64,000 nt of DNA from Bacteroidota bacterium (GTDB lineage Bacteria > Bacteroidota > Ignavibacteria > Ignavibacteriales > Melioribacteraceae), in contig JAMCSN010000108.1 of the NCBI GenBank assembly GCA_023381535.1, positions 1 to 64,000 on the forward strand, in the 5' to 3' direction. Of the stretch, positions 8,277 through 17,402 are shown one piece after another; the first letter of the stretch is position 1; every line of letters starts with the position of its first letter. Both the position numbers and the translations under genes were made by a program. A model generated the notes under the pieces. It searched no databases. It saw only the letters and a list, made by a program, of their open reading frames with translations, and had not been told where the DNA came from.

Positions 8277-8987
8277 ATGAAAGCGCATCCCGCAAAAATA
8301 TTTTTCCTTTTGGTTATTCTTCCCGTAGGTCTGTTTGCCCAGGCAAACGGAAAAGATTTTGGTCTATCGTTTAATTTGAACTACACAACCACATCCCAGC
8401 TTTATCTTCAGCCCAATTCACCGGATCCGGTTATTAGAAATACCAGTCAGTCGCTGGATAAAATTTCCAGTTACTCCGCCGAGCTGCGCTACCAATATTC
8501 CGAGTCAATTCTTTTTGGAATAAGCTCCGAGTACATAAAAAAAACTTTCGGCAACACAATGAATCTCGGAGGCACTGCAGCCAAAGTTACCGACGGCTAC
8601 AAAGTGATTCCGGTTGAATTGTCGATCTACTATCAGCTCCCGTTTTCAACCGAGCTATTTAAATTTTTTATGGGCGGCGGAATGGGTTTTTACATCGGCG
8701 AACAAATCCGCGAGGTGGGCGACGTTACCGTTTCAAACAGCAGCAGAAAAATCGGGTACGGAATTCAAGTCTCGGTTGGAATGGATTACCTCGTTAACAG
8801 CTTCATTGCAATCCGGGGACAGATGCGTTTTCGCGAACCGGATTTTGAAATGAAAAGTACATACTCCAATAAGATTGTCAATTACGAGGATAGAACGTTT
8901 CTGCTTCCAACGCAATCGTTCGATTCAAAAGTTATTATCGACGGAATTACATTTACAATCGGCGCGGTTCTGAATTTCGGATTGTAA
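8277..8987 (+). CDS. Outer-membrane beta-barrel protein, OmpX/OMP_b-brl type
   Basis: A 236-residue protein with a cleavable signal peptide (KIFFLLVILPVGLFAQA, cut near residue 22). Amphipathic strands with aromatic girdles follow (YSAELRYQYSESILFGISSEY, ELSIYYQLPFSTELFKFFMGGGMGFYIGE). It ends in a beta signal-like strand FTIGAVLNFGL. This is the pattern of an eight-stranded porin-like barrel of the outer membrane. No substrate or partner can be inferred. The gene stands alone between the ppiD-like gene and aroK, close enough (79 nt) to aroK that separate transcription is likely but not certain. Confidence 0.75.
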   Translation: MKAHPAKIFFLLVILPVGLFAQANGKDFGLSFNLNYTTTSQLYLQPNSPDPVIRNTSQSLDKISSYSAELRYQYSESILFGISSEYIKKTFGNTMNLGGTAAKVTDGYKVIPVELSIYYQLPFSTELFKFFMGGGMGFYIGEQIREVGDVTVSNSSRKIGYGIQVSVGMDYLVNSFIAIRGQMRFREPDFEMKSTYSNKIVNYEDRTFLLPTQSFDSKVIIDGITFTIGAVLNFGL

Positions 8988-9066
8988 AAGATAATCTTCC
9001 GAAACACCTTTAAAACTTCACCGGCGATTAATTATATTAAGTTCCAAATTTCCCTATAAACATTTA

Positions 9067-9618
9067 ATGCCTAACAGATTAGTGTACCTAACCGGATTTA
9101 TGACGAGCGGAAAAAGTACGATCGGGCCAATCCTCGCAAACGTACTCGGTTTGGAGTTCTTTGATCTCGATAAAGTGATTGAGGATGAAGAGGAGCAGAC
9201 GGTAGTCGAAATTTTTGAAAAGAAAGGGGAAGATTATTTTAGGGAACTTGAAAGCAAAACGCTGAAACGACTTTCGGAAAGTAAATCTGCCGTAATTTCA
9301 TTGGGTGGGGGAACAATTACAAACAAAAATAATTTTGATCTGCTTAAGAGAACCGGCAAGATTATTTACTTAAAAGTTTCGCCCGATAACCTGTACAAAC
9401 GGTTGAAGAATAAAATCGATCGGCCGTTATTTAAAGACATGGTGTTGAGCGAAAATTCCGAAATGGATTTTTTGAATAGGATAAATGAAATGCTTGAGAA
9501 GCGAAAAGAGTTTTATGAGAAAGCGGATATAGTTATGGAAACCGATTCACAGCCGCTTGGTAGAACCGTAGATAGACTAGCGAAAAAAATAAGTGAATTC
9601 TTCGATGAAAAAGATTGA
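9067..9618 (+). CDS. aroK: Shikimate kinase
   Basis: Phosphorylates shikimate at O3 in the pathway to chorismate. The 183-residue P-loop protein has GFMTSGKS at residues 10-17. FFDLDKVIE carries the Asp that binds shikimate and magnesium, and the YFRELE and ISLGGGT boxes bind shikimate. The lid/arginine region RLKNKIDRPL completes the family pattern. The usual second Gly-rich P-loop residue is Thr here (MTSGKS), a variation seen in other members. The 3' end overlaps the aroB ATG by 14 nt, giving an aroK-aroB operon as in many bacteria. Confidence 0.96.
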   Translation: MPNRLVYLTGFMTSGKSTIGPILANVLGLEFFDLDKVIEDEEEQTVVEIFEKKGEDYFRELESKTLKRLSESKSAVISLGGGTITNKNNFDLLKRTGKIIYLKVSPDNLYKRLKNKIDRPLFKDMVLSENSEMDFLNRINEMLEKRKEFYEKADIVMETDSQPLGRTVDRLAKKISEFFDEKD

Positions 9619-10537
9619 AATAAAAATCCCGCGCAAAACATATCCGGTTTACGTCGGGGCAAATTCTTTTGCTCAACTTCCGAAATTGATAAGCGCAAAA
9701 CAGTTCTACAAAAATGTTTTTGTCATTGCTGATCGGAAAGTGTTGGAACTGCACAATGAAAAGGTGGAAGAGTTAAAACGTAACCTGGGTCAAAGATATT
9801 TTGTTTTTGAATTTGACGGCGGCGAAAAAAATAAAAGTGCGGCAAGCGTTGATAAAATGTATTCTGCATTGATACAAAATGAATTCGGGCGTGACACGTT
9901 GATCGTTGCGATCGGCGGCGGAATAACCGGCGATATTGCCGGATTTGTAGCTTCAACTTTTACACGCGGAGTTCAGCTTGTCCAAATTCCGACAACATTG
10001 CTCGCTGCGGTTGATAGTTCGGTCGGAGGTAAAACCGGAATCAATTTCGGTGAAACAAAAAACATTGTCGGCACTTTTTACCAGCCGGAATTTGTTTTGA
10101 TCGATACGAACTTTATAAAAACTCTACCCGATGAAGAACTTATCTGCGGAGTTGGCGAAATACTCAAATATGCTTTTCTTACTGACACTTCTTTTTTTGA
10201 TTTCTTAAGCAAGAATTTAGATAAGCTTTTGAACGGTGGCGACCTCGTCACATCCAAGATTATCGAAAAGTGCGTCCGGTTCAAAGGAGATGTTGTTGCC
10301 AAGGATGAAACGGAAAGCGGTTTAAGAAAAATTTTAAATCTCGGTCATACATTCGCCCACGCAATTGAAGTTGAGCAAAACTATGCTGTTAAGCACGGGC
10401 AAGCAGTCGCTGTAGGATTAGCATGCGCTTTATATCTTTCAAAAGAGGTTGGAGTGCTGGGAGAAGAAAAGTTTCAGCACTATCTTAAACTGCCGCTTAA
10501 ATTGAAAAATAAAGTAAACATCATTGATACAAAATGA
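9605..10537 (+). pseudogene. aroB: 3-dehydroquinate synthase, 5' fragment frameshifted by a 655-bp tandem duplication
   Basis: Encodes the N-terminal 310 residues of AroB, which makes 3-dehydroquinate from DAHP with NAD and a divalent metal. The Rossmann part (VAIGGGITGDIAGFVAS) and metal ligands in GVGEILKYA and the GHTFAHAIE box are all present. After KNKVNI the frame enters a second copy of internal aroB sequence in the wrong phase, reads IDTK and stops. The last 54 or so residues are missing. ATG at 9605 is preferred over an upstream GTG at 9593 because the protein then begins MKKIEIKIPRKTYPV, as in AroB. Deleting one duplicate unit restores a 364-residue AroB of normal length, so the gene is intact apart from the duplication. 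Confidence 0.9.
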
Positions 10538-11178
10538 ATTCGGGCGTGACACGTTGATCGTTGCGATCGGCGGCGGAATAACCGGCGATATTGCCGGATT
10601 TGTAGCTTCAACTTTTACACGCGGAGTTCAGCTTGTCCAAATTCCGACAACATTGCTCGCTGCGGTTGATAGTTCGGTCGGAGGTAAAACCGGAATCAAT
10701 TTCGGTGAAACAAAAAACATTGTCGGCACTTTTTACCAGCCGGAATTTGTTTTGATCGATACGAACTTTATAAAAACTCTACCCGATGAAGAACTTATCT
10801 GCGGAGTTGGCGAAATACTCAAATATGCTTTTCTTACTGACACTTCTTTTTTTGATTTCTTAAGCAAGAATTTAGATAAGCTTTTGAACGGTGGCGACCT
10901 CGTCACATCCAAGATTATCGAAAAGTGCGTCCGGTTCAAAGGAGATGTTGTTGCCAAGGATGAAACGGAAAGCGGTTTAAGAAAAATTTTAAATCTCGGT
11001 CATACATTCGCCCACGCAATTGAAGTTGAGCAAAACTATGCTGTTAAGCACGGGCAAGCAGTCGCTGTAGGATTAGCATGCGCTTTATATCTTTCAAAAG
11101 AGGTTGGAGTGCTGGGAGAAGAAAAGTTTCAGCACTATCTTAAACTGCCGCTTAAATTGAAAAATAAAGTAAACATCA
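9867..11178 (+). repeat. Exact tandem duplication, 655-bp unit, inside aroB
   Basis: Bases 9867-10523 are the same as 10522-11178 at an offset of 655. The copies share a 2-bp microhomology (CA) at the junction. I found no difference between copies by reading, and the translated copies are identical. Since 655 is not a multiple of three, the duplication breaks the reading frame. Confidence 0.95.
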
Positions 11179-11354
11179 CTTCGTTTAATGCCGGTTCCAT
11201 TTATCAAATTATGCGCCGCGACAAAAAGGGAATTTCTCAAAAGATAAAATTTGTGTTGCTGAAGGAGATCGGAAAACTTGTTGTTGATGTGGAAGTGGAA
11301 GAAGCAAAAGTGTTCAACGCAATTCACGAAGGCATAAGCTGTTATCTGAAATAA
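10524..11354 (+). pseudogene. aroB: 3-dehydroquinate synthase, duplicated core plus true 3' end
   Basis: This frame repeats residues from QNEFGRDTLIV through KNKVNI identically to the first copy. It then continues into the genuine C-terminus (SFNAGSIYQIMRRDKKG through ISCYLK). It lacks the N-terminal 88 or so residues, including the beginning of the NAD-binding domain. Its only start is a TTG at 10524 with no ribosome binding site, so independent translation is doubtful. With the upstream fragment it forms one disrupted aroB locus. If the duplication is an assembly error the real gene is 9605-10521 joined to 11177-11354. Confidence 0.88.
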
Positions 11355-11370
11355 GTCGAATGATTTTTCG

Positions 11371-13083
11371 ATGACAAAAAAAATTATTGTTTTTCTTATC
11401 CTGCTGTTTACCTTTTCAAAGCCGGCTGTTGCCCAGTTCGAAAGAGAAACGCGCGCAGTATGGGTTGCAACAAATTTCAGATTGGATTGGCCGCCTCCAA
11501 CGTTTGATCAAGAAAAACAAAAGCAAGCTTTAGTTCAAATCTTCGATGACATCAAATCGAAAAATCTTAATACTGTTTTCTTTCAGGCGTACAGTAACGG
11601 AATGGCTCTGTTTCATTCTTCCTACGAACCGTTCTCGCCGTATATCACAGGCACTGTTAACGGCGCGGCATCTTACGATCCGCTGAAATTTGCAATCGAA
11701 CAGGCGCACAAGCGCGGATTGGAAATTCATGCGTGGGTAAATATTTTCAAATGCTTTAACGGAACGGAGAACAACATTCTCAGCGATCCGAATCATATTT
11801 CTAAAAGAAAACCAGAATGGGTGATTGAAGATTTTCGCGACGGACAGAAATCGTACTGGCTGGATCCCGGACTGCCGGAAGTGCGAGAATACATTGCCGA
11901 TATGCTTACCGAAATGGTTGAGAAATATGATCTCGACGGAGTTCAGCTTGATTACATCCGCTATCCTGGTAAAACTTTTGAAGATCATCTTTCGTATGAA
12001 AAATACGGTAACGGAATTCCGATTGATGATTGGCGAAGAAATAATATTACAGATGCCGTTGCGCTGATCTACAAAAAAATTAAGGCTGCTAAATATTTTG
12101 TAAAAGTTGGCGCAGCTCCAATCGGCATTTACAAAAATGTGAACGGCGTTAACGGGTGGGAAGGATTAACAGAAGTTTATCAAGACTCCCGCGAATGGCT
12201 TAAGCACGGAATAGTTGATTACTTAGCACCGCAAATCTATTGGGGCATAGATGACAAACCGAAATTTGACGTTATTGCAAAAGAGTGGACTGCGAATTCG
12301 TTCGGAAGAAATATCGTGCTTGGAATTGCTGCATACAAAGAAAACGTGAAAAATGATTTGGATAGAATGATAAATTTTGCGCGCGCGATAAATGCGAGCG
12401 GCGTTTCGTTTTTCCGATTCGGCAATATTAAAGATTACAACTTTGCTTTTTTCCCTTACAAAACGTTTCCGGCATCGATGGCGTGGCTTGATAATATAAA
12501 TCCCGCACCGCCGACTAATCTTGTTTTGAAAACGATCAGCGATGACAAAAATTTGTACTCGATGAGCTGGCAAGTTAGCGATTCAACTACAACTTCGGAT
12601 TCGATCCGGTATTTTGCGCTTTATAGTCTGCCGAACAAAAATGCCGAGTTACTTCCGTCCCATTTTTCGGAACTGATTCCGGCAAATCAGAATTCGATAA
12701 AATTCGGAATACCGAATCCGCATCAGGTCAATTACTATTTTGCGTTGAAGTCGGTTAGCAAATTATGGAATGAGAGCGTTGGTTCATCCAACGTTATTGA
12801 AGTAAAATTGCCGGAGATGAGTAAGCTGTTACAAGCCGGAGATTATTTTGCGAAACCGGTATTGTTCAAATATGAAAATGGAAAATCAAGAATTTTGTTC
12901 TTTGCAGATAAGAGCGAAGAAATAAAAATTTCCGGTTTTACCGATGGCGCTGCGAAAACACTTCTAACGGAAGTAATAGAGCCTGGGAAAAATTTGCTCG
13001 AAGTGGATGATGATTTATCAAACTTCCGTTCGGTGAAAATTTATTTTGAATCTTCACGGCGCGAAGTGGAATTGAAATTATAA
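11371..13083 (+). CDS. GHL10-type (DUF187/YngK-like) glycoside hydrolase, exported
   Basis: A 570-residue protein with a signal peptide (IIVFLILLFTFSKPAVAQ, cut near residue 22). The TIM-barrel domain of the glycosyl-hydrolase-like 10 family follows. It shows the opening ETRAVWVAT, LEIHAWVN, the strongly conserved GVQLDYIRYPG with its putative catalytic Asp, the DYLAPQIYW strand and GVSFFRFGNI. Residues beyond about 375 form a fibronectin-like region (PAPPTNLVLKT onward) and a short beta domain. Family members act on peptidoglycan or other polysaccharides; a related protein removes stem sugars from denuded glycan, but the substrate here is unknown. The gene begins 16 nt after aroB and may be co-transcribed with it. 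Confidence 0.85.
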   Translation: MTKKIIVFLILLFTFSKPAVAQFERETRAVWVATNFRLDWPPPTFDQEKQKQALVQIFDDIKSKNLNTVFFQAYSNGMALFHSSYEPFSPYITGTVNGAASYDPLKFAIEQAHKRGLEIHAWVNIFKCFNGTENNILSDPNHISKRKPEWVIEDFRDGQKSYWLDPGLPEVREYIADMLTEMVEKYDLDGVQLDYIRYPGKTFEDHLSYEKYGNGIPIDDWRRNNITDAVALIYKKIKAAKYFVKVGAAPIGIYKNVNGVNGWEGLTEVYQDSREWLKHGIVDYLAPQIYWGIDDKPKFDVIAKEWTANSFGRNIVLGIAAYKENVKNDLDRMINFARAINASGVSFFRFGNIKDYNFAFFPYKTFPASMAWLDNINPAPPTNLVLKTISDDKNLYSMSWQVSDSTTTSDSIRYFALYSLPNKNAELLPSHFSELIPANQNSIKFGIPNPHQVNYYFALKSVSKLWNESVGSSNVIEVKLPEMSKLLQAGDYFAKPVLFKYENGKSRILFFADKSEEIKISGFTDGAAKTLLTEVIEPGKNLLEVDDDLSNFRSVKIYFESSRREVELKL

Positions 13084-13148
13084 TCGACGATTAGTCCGTA
13101 AGGGAACAAAGTCGTCGATGTAAAAGTTTAACAAAAAAATGGGTTTAT

Positions 13149-13715
13149 ATGTCGAAAGAGAAAATTCAAAAATCGAAAAAGCAAACGCGAAAGAATCTGT
13201 TCATGCAAATCACCGTTGTGATCGTGATAGTAGCTTTCGCGGCATATTTTATTTTGTCAAATGTTCTTGTAACGCGGGATACCACAAACAAGGAATTGGA
13301 TAGAGCCGTGCAGAAATCTACAGTTTATGAGTTTCAGAAAGAGGGAGAACTTACCTTCAACAACGCGAAAGATAATTTCATCTCAAAACTTGATATTGAA
13401 ATTGCAGACGACGAACAAAGTCGTGAGACTGGATTAATGTTCCGCGATAAGATGGATCAGAACCAAGGCATGTTATTCGTATTTCCCAAGGAAGATATGC
13501 AGGCATTCTGGATGAAGAATACAATCCTTCCGCTTGATATAATTTTTGTTAACTCCAAAATGGAAATCGTGAAGATTCAAAAAAATGCGGTACCGTATTC
13601 GGAAAAATCGCTGCCGTCGGTTAAACCCGCGCAGTATGTTGTAGAAGTCAATGCCGGGTACTGCGATAAACTTGGCATAACTGAAGGCGATAAGATTGTT
13701 TGGAGGAGGGAATGA
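13149..13715 (+). CDS. DUF192 family protein, membrane-anchored
   Basis: A 188-residue protein with a single N-terminal anchor (residues about 20-40, ITVVIVIVAFAAYFILSNVLV) and a periplasmic DUF192 domain from about residue 78. The domain hallmarks are RETGLMFRDKMDQNQGMLFVF, the FWMKNTILPLDIIFV strand and the closing VVEVNAGYCDKLGI. The family is widespread and its biochemical role is unknown to me; some members are in operons with export or hydrolase genes. It lies 65 nt after the GHL10-like gene, so co-transcription is possible. A heptamer repeat array begins 5 nt after its stop. Confidence 0.9.
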   Translation: MSKEKIQKSKKQTRKNLFMQITVVIVIVAFAAYFILSNVLVTRDTTNKELDRAVQKSTVYEFQKEGELTFNNAKDNFISKLDIEIADDEQSRETGLMFRDKMDQNQGMLFVFPKEDMQAFWMKNTILPLDIIFVNSKMEIVKIQKNAVPYSEKSLPSVKPAQYVVEVNAGYCDKLGITEGDKIVWRRE

Positions 13716-13720
13716 TTTAC

Positions 13721-13790
13721 GTGAAACGTCAAGCGTGAAAGGTGAAATGTCAAGCGTGAGAGGTGAAATGTCAAACGTCAAACGTGAAAA
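13721..13790. repeat. Ten-unit degenerate heptanucleotide array (GTGAAAC/GTCAAGC)
   Basis: Reads as ten contiguous heptamers: GTGAAAC, GTCAAGC, GTGAAAG, GTGAAAT, GTCAAGC, GTGAGAG, GTGAAAT, GTCAAAC, GTCAAAC, GTGAAAA. It also shows a 21-bp higher-order period. Every unit begins GT(G/C)A. It fills most of the gap between the DUF192 gene and the converging sorting-domain gene. The same words recur inside the aconitase tail (17743-17801). Confidence 0.85.
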
Positions 13791-13817
13791 GAAATAAATT
13801 AAATATGTTGTTTCCTG

Positions 13818-15992
13818 CTATTTTACCAGCACAAATTTTTTAGTTTGACTGAAACTTCCAGCTTGCAATCTGTAAAAATAAACTCCGCTGGATAAATTGC
13901 TTCCGTCGAATTTTACCTCGTAATTGCCCGGTGCTTTTTCTTCGTTAACGAGAGTTGCAACTTCACGACCCAGCATGTCGTATACTTTTAGAGTTGCAAA
14001 TTGAGAATTGGGAATTGAGAATTTAATCGTGGTAGTTGGGTTAAACGGGTTGGGGTAGTTTTGTAGTAAATCGAAATTTTGTGGAAAGACGCTATTTGTT
14101 TGAACAACAGCTGTAATAACTGATTTAGAAAGCTTGTAAATACATCCGTTACTTCTAACTGCCCAAACATGACTTTTGTCTACGATGCTTAAAGAGGATA
14201 ATTCAGGAACATTCGGATACCCTTTTATTCCAAATTCTTGATACCATGAGTTACCACCATCATTGGTATAATATAAAAAATTGCCACTGCTTAGCCATCC
14301 GATTTTTTCGTCATAAAAGAACAGAGTGGAAGTCCAGTACGTTTTACTTTTCATGGAAGATGTTACTACACCCCATGTAACACCTCCGTCCATGGTTTTG
14401 TAAATAACACTATCAATTCCATAACCGACTCTATCATTAATGAATTGCATATCAGTAAATTTTCTTTCCATAAGATCCCAGCTTTTGCCAGCATCATTCG
14501 TTACGTAACATTGATCAGTGACACCTTCATGTGCTAGCAATACCCATCTGTTTTCATTTACCTTGACCAAGCGTTTAAGGAATTGTACTTTGAAAGTTAT
14601 GCTGCTAAACCAGCTCTCACCTTCGTCATCCGACTCGTAATATTTATTATTAACAAGTAAAACAATTTTTTTACTATTGATAAAAACTAAATCTCGTGGC
14701 ACTCCCTCATCTTTCAATAGTGGAACTTGCGTCCACGTTTCCCAATCATCCGAAGATTTATACAGTCCTTTATAACCTGCTCCCCAAAGCATACCGTTAT
14801 TATCTTTCATAAAAACTAGTCCAAACAGATCTGGCGAGTTTTTCTTTTCCCAAGTTTTACCACCATCATAAGTAGAGATCAATAATGGATTTGATTCAGG
14901 GAAGGTGCCCCATTGTTGCCCGTACACAAATCCTTTGAGACTATCAACGAACGTTACTCCCTCTAAATGTCCGTAGTAAATTGGCAATTCATTTTTTAGT
15001 GAATTCCATGAAAATCCCAAATCTTTGCTTCTGAGGATGTTTCCTTCCGTCCCAACGACTAGTACCTTTTCTTTCTCTGAATAAATGCTTGTCAACCGAC
15101 TTGAATTAGATGGTGTCTTTATCTCGGTTGTAATTTCCCAATTTACTCCACCATCCGTAGTTCTTCCTATGAAATATCCACCTATAGCGATGCCATTGCT
15201 TTCATCAATGAAATGCATTTTATTCCAAGCAAATGTATGTGATAAAGTATCCCAACTATTCCCAGCATCAATAGTTTTCAACAGTTTTCTACCGCTTTGA
15301 TTGTTATGAACGGACATAAAACCTATTCGGTCATTTAAAAAATATATTGAAGAGTATTTTGTGTTGCCGCTGTCGACTTTTGTCCAAGAAAGTCCTCCAT
15401 CATTAGTTCTAAAAAATGCGCCCGCAGTCCACGGGGTAATATCAAGATTCGGTTCATTATAGTAACCGGTTAGTAAGTAACCAACATCCTTGTTCAAAAA
15501 TATTATATCGTTTTGATTCCATTTATTATTTATCCACACCTTTTGCCAATTTATTCCTCCATCTTCTGTTCTCAAAACCAAACTATCGCTTGCCATAATC
15601 CAACCAGTGTTTTTGTTGATAAACCGGATCCTTGAGAGGGATTTTTTTGTATATGATTGCTGTTCCTTCCAAGATGCGCCCTCGTCATTAGAATAAAGAA
15701 TTAATCCTTTTTCACCTACTATCCACATATTATTATCAATAATTGCTGCATCGTAAAAATCATTATGATAATTTATAGGAACCACATCCCAAGAGTTTCC
15801 CTCATCTTTTGATTGGATGATAGTTCCATATTCTCCAAATGCCCACATTTTACCGCTTGAATCTTTTTCGATTTTATAAAGGTTAAAGCCTGTCGGTTGT
15901 GGATTTACAAATTGCCATCTGTTCTGTGAGTGACTAAAACTCACTGAAATCAGCAATACAATTGTACAATATAGAATTTTAGAAAAATTCAT
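13818..15992 (-). CDS. YCF48/BNR-repeat beta-propeller protein with type IX sorting domain
   Basis: A 724-residue exported protein. The signal peptide is ILYCTIVLLISVSFSHSQ (cut near residue 23). About a dozen repeats follow with the YCF48/BNR flavour (DEGNSWDVV, DGGINWQKV, DAGNSWDTL and similar Asp-Gly/Ala-Gly-x-x-Trp turns), predicting one or two beta-propellers. The last 85 or so residues are a Por/type IX secretion sorting domain starting at the NYPNPFNPTTTI box and ending QTKKFVLVK. It should cross the outer membrane through the type IX system and be anchored or released. The DNA of its sorting domain is about 94 percent identical to that of the neighbouring gene (16026-17402). Binding partner unknown. 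Confidence 0.88.
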   Translation of the reverse strand: MNFSKILYCTIVLLISVSFSHSQNRWQFVNPQPTGFNLYKIEKDSSGKMWAFGEYGTIIQSKDEGNSWDVVPINYHNDFYDAAIIDNNMWIVGEKGLILYSNDEGASWKEQQSYTKKSLSRIRFINKNTGWIMASDSLVLRTEDGGINWQKVWINNKWNQNDIIFLNKDVGYLLTGYYNEPNLDITPWTAGAFFRTNDGGLSWTKVDSGNTKYSSIYFLNDRIGFMSVHNNQSGRKLLKTIDAGNSWDTLSHTFAWNKMHFIDESNGIAIGGYFIGRTTDGGVNWEITTEIKTPSNSSRLTSIYSEKEKVLVVGTEGNILRSKDLGFSWNSLKNELPIYYGHLEGVTFVDSLKGFVYGQQWGTFPESNPLLISTYDGGKTWEKKNSPDLFGLVFMKDNNGMLWGAGYKGLYKSSDDWETWTQVPLLKDEGVPRDLVFINSKKIVLLVNNKYYESDDEGESWFSSITFKVQFLKRLVKVNENRWVLLAHEGVTDQCYVTNDAGKSWDLMERKFTDMQFINDRVGYGIDSVIYKTMDGGVTWGVVTSSMKSKTYWTSTLFFYDEKIGWLSSGNFLYYTNDGGNSWYQEFGIKGYPNVPELSSLSIVDKSHVWAVRSNGCIYKLSKSVITAVVQTNSVFPQNFDLLQNYPNPFNPTTTIKFSIPNSQFATLKVYDMLGREVATLVNEEKAPGNYEVKFDGSNLSSGVYFYRLQAGSFSQTKKFVLVK
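13831..14063 (-). repeat. Near-identical sorting-domain DNA, copy 1
   Basis: This 233-bp stretch matches 16039-16271 at a constant offset of 2208 with 14 differences by my count. Only three fall in the last 143 bp (13921-14063). It includes heptamers GAGAATT, GGGAATT, GAGAATT at 14003-14023. Confidence 0.88.
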
Positions 15993-16025
15993 AAGTATAT
16001 AATAAAAATGAATTCATGTATCATG

Positions 16026-17402
16026 TCATTTCTGTATCACAAATTTTTTCGTTTGGCTGAAACTACCGGCTTGCATTCTGTAAAAGTACACTCCGCTGGA
16101 CAAATTGCTTCCGTCAAACTTAACCTCGTAATTGCCCGGTGCTTTTTCTTCGTTAACGAGTGTTGCAACTTCACGACCCAGCATGTCGTAAACTTTTAGA
16201 GTTGCAAATTGAGAATTGGGAATTGAGAATTTAATCGTGGTCGTTGGGTTAAACGGGTTGGGGTAGTTTTGAGATAAATAAAATTCTTTCGGGACGTTTT
16301 TGGGTAAATTAACCCCGGTTATTTTATCAACCACAGGAATATAAACATAAGGCGAATCTACAAGTATATTATAAAATCTGTTGGATGTTGAATAATGAAA
16401 TTTATTGATAAGCTTATTTTGTCCGAGCGAATAAATGTAAAGTGAATCGTTGCAAATTGCCGCAAAGAAGTTGTTATCAACATCAGTACCTGTATTAGTC
16501 ACTGTTGCGAGAATAGTTTCCTTCGGGTCAAACGACATATTGTTTTTATTAAAGAGTCTCCTAACGAGATTTTGGCTATCAAGAAAGTACATGTTATTAT
16601 TCTTGATCGTCCACCAAAAACGTTGGGAATTGAAAGTGACTGAATCGACCTTTACAAATGAAGTATCAATTAAGCGATCGATATAAAGTTTGTTTGACCA
16701 ATCAAAACTTATAATAAACAATGAATTATCCAATCCATAGCATTTTACTGGTGCAGTGGAAAATGGTGATTGCATACCGGGGAAACTTACCTTCTTCTTA
16801 ACTACAAGATTGTGTCGAATATCGAAATTTATCAGACAGTATATGCAACCGTAATCAGAACCTGTTGCAGTTAATAGATAATCGTCATTAATCTTGCCGA
16901 CAATCTGGATGGCTTTAAATCGATTAACTTCGTCATTCAAGGAGTAAAGGGAATCAGAAGATAATAAATAACCAATGCTGTTTAAGTTGTTAGTCAATAT
17001 GAATTCGTTATTGGTATGCAAAATCGCAGTTGCGTCGGATAAATAAACCCCAGTTCCGCATTCCGGGTAATAAGTACCGAATAGAAGAGATTCATTTTTC
17101 TTCGTAGTGTTTATCAGTTTTGTTTGAAATGAAGGAGGATATGCAGATGAAACATAACTGCCGCTGTTTGAAATCTTCTTAATAAAATATTGTTGATTTT
17201 TTCCCGTAAAAACATTTTCAAAAGTTTCTACTGTGTACCCGTTGGGTGTTGTAATAGATTGCCAGTGTTCAACTTTGTTGTTTGTGTCAATAACACTTTG
17301 ATAAAAGTTTATCTTTAATAATGAGCCTTCGGTAACTTTTTGCTGCGTGTGAGCTGTAGAGCCTAAAATGAATAAAAGCAGAATTGCAGTTTTTGTTTTC
17401 AT
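16026..17402 (-). CDS. Exported protein of unknown function with type IX sorting domain
   Basis: Starting at the ATG at 17402, a 458-residue protein with signal peptide KTKTAILLLFILGSTAHTQ. A longer form from 17417 adds MLIDN and is less likely because the signal peptide then begins late. The middle (about residues 25-370) is a beta-rich, propeller-like region (YLLSSDSLYSLND, TGSDYGCIYCLINFD, FFAAICNDSLYIYSLG) with no family I recognise. The last 85 residues are a Por/type IX sorting domain almost the same as in the downstream gene. Both genes run in the same direction, separated by 33 nt, and are probably a transcription unit of secreted or surface proteins. Confidence 0.82.
   Translation of the reverse strand: MKTKTAILLLFILGSTAHTQQKVTEGSLLKINFYQSVIDTNNKVEHWQSITTPNGYTVETFENVFTGKNQQYFIKKISNSGSYVSSAYPPSFQTKLINTTKKNESLLFGTYYPECGTGVYLSDATAILHTNNEFILTNNLNSIGYLLSSDSLYSLNDEVNRFKAIQIVGKINDDYLLTATGSDYGCIYCLINFDIRHNLVVKKKVSFPGMQSPFSTAPVKCYGLDNSLFIISFDWSNKLYIDRLIDTSFVKVDSVTFNSQRFWWTIKNNNMYFLDSQNLVRRLFNKNNMSFDPKETILATVTNTGTDVDNNFFAAICNDSLYIYSLGQNKLINKFHYSTSNRFYNILVDSPYVYIPVVDKITGVNLPKNVPKEFYLSQNYPNPFNPTTTIKFSIPNSQFATLKVYDMLGREVATLVNEEKAPGNYEVKFDGSNLSSGVYFYRMQAGSFSQTKKFVIQK
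16039..16271 (-). repeat. Near-identical sorting-domain DNA, copy 2
   Basis: Partner of 13831-14063. Heptamers GAGAATT, GGGAATT, GAGAATT are at 16211-16231. Identity is highest in the segment encoding the conserved YPNPFNPTTTI box and the following VYDMLGREVATL strand. Confidence 0.88.
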
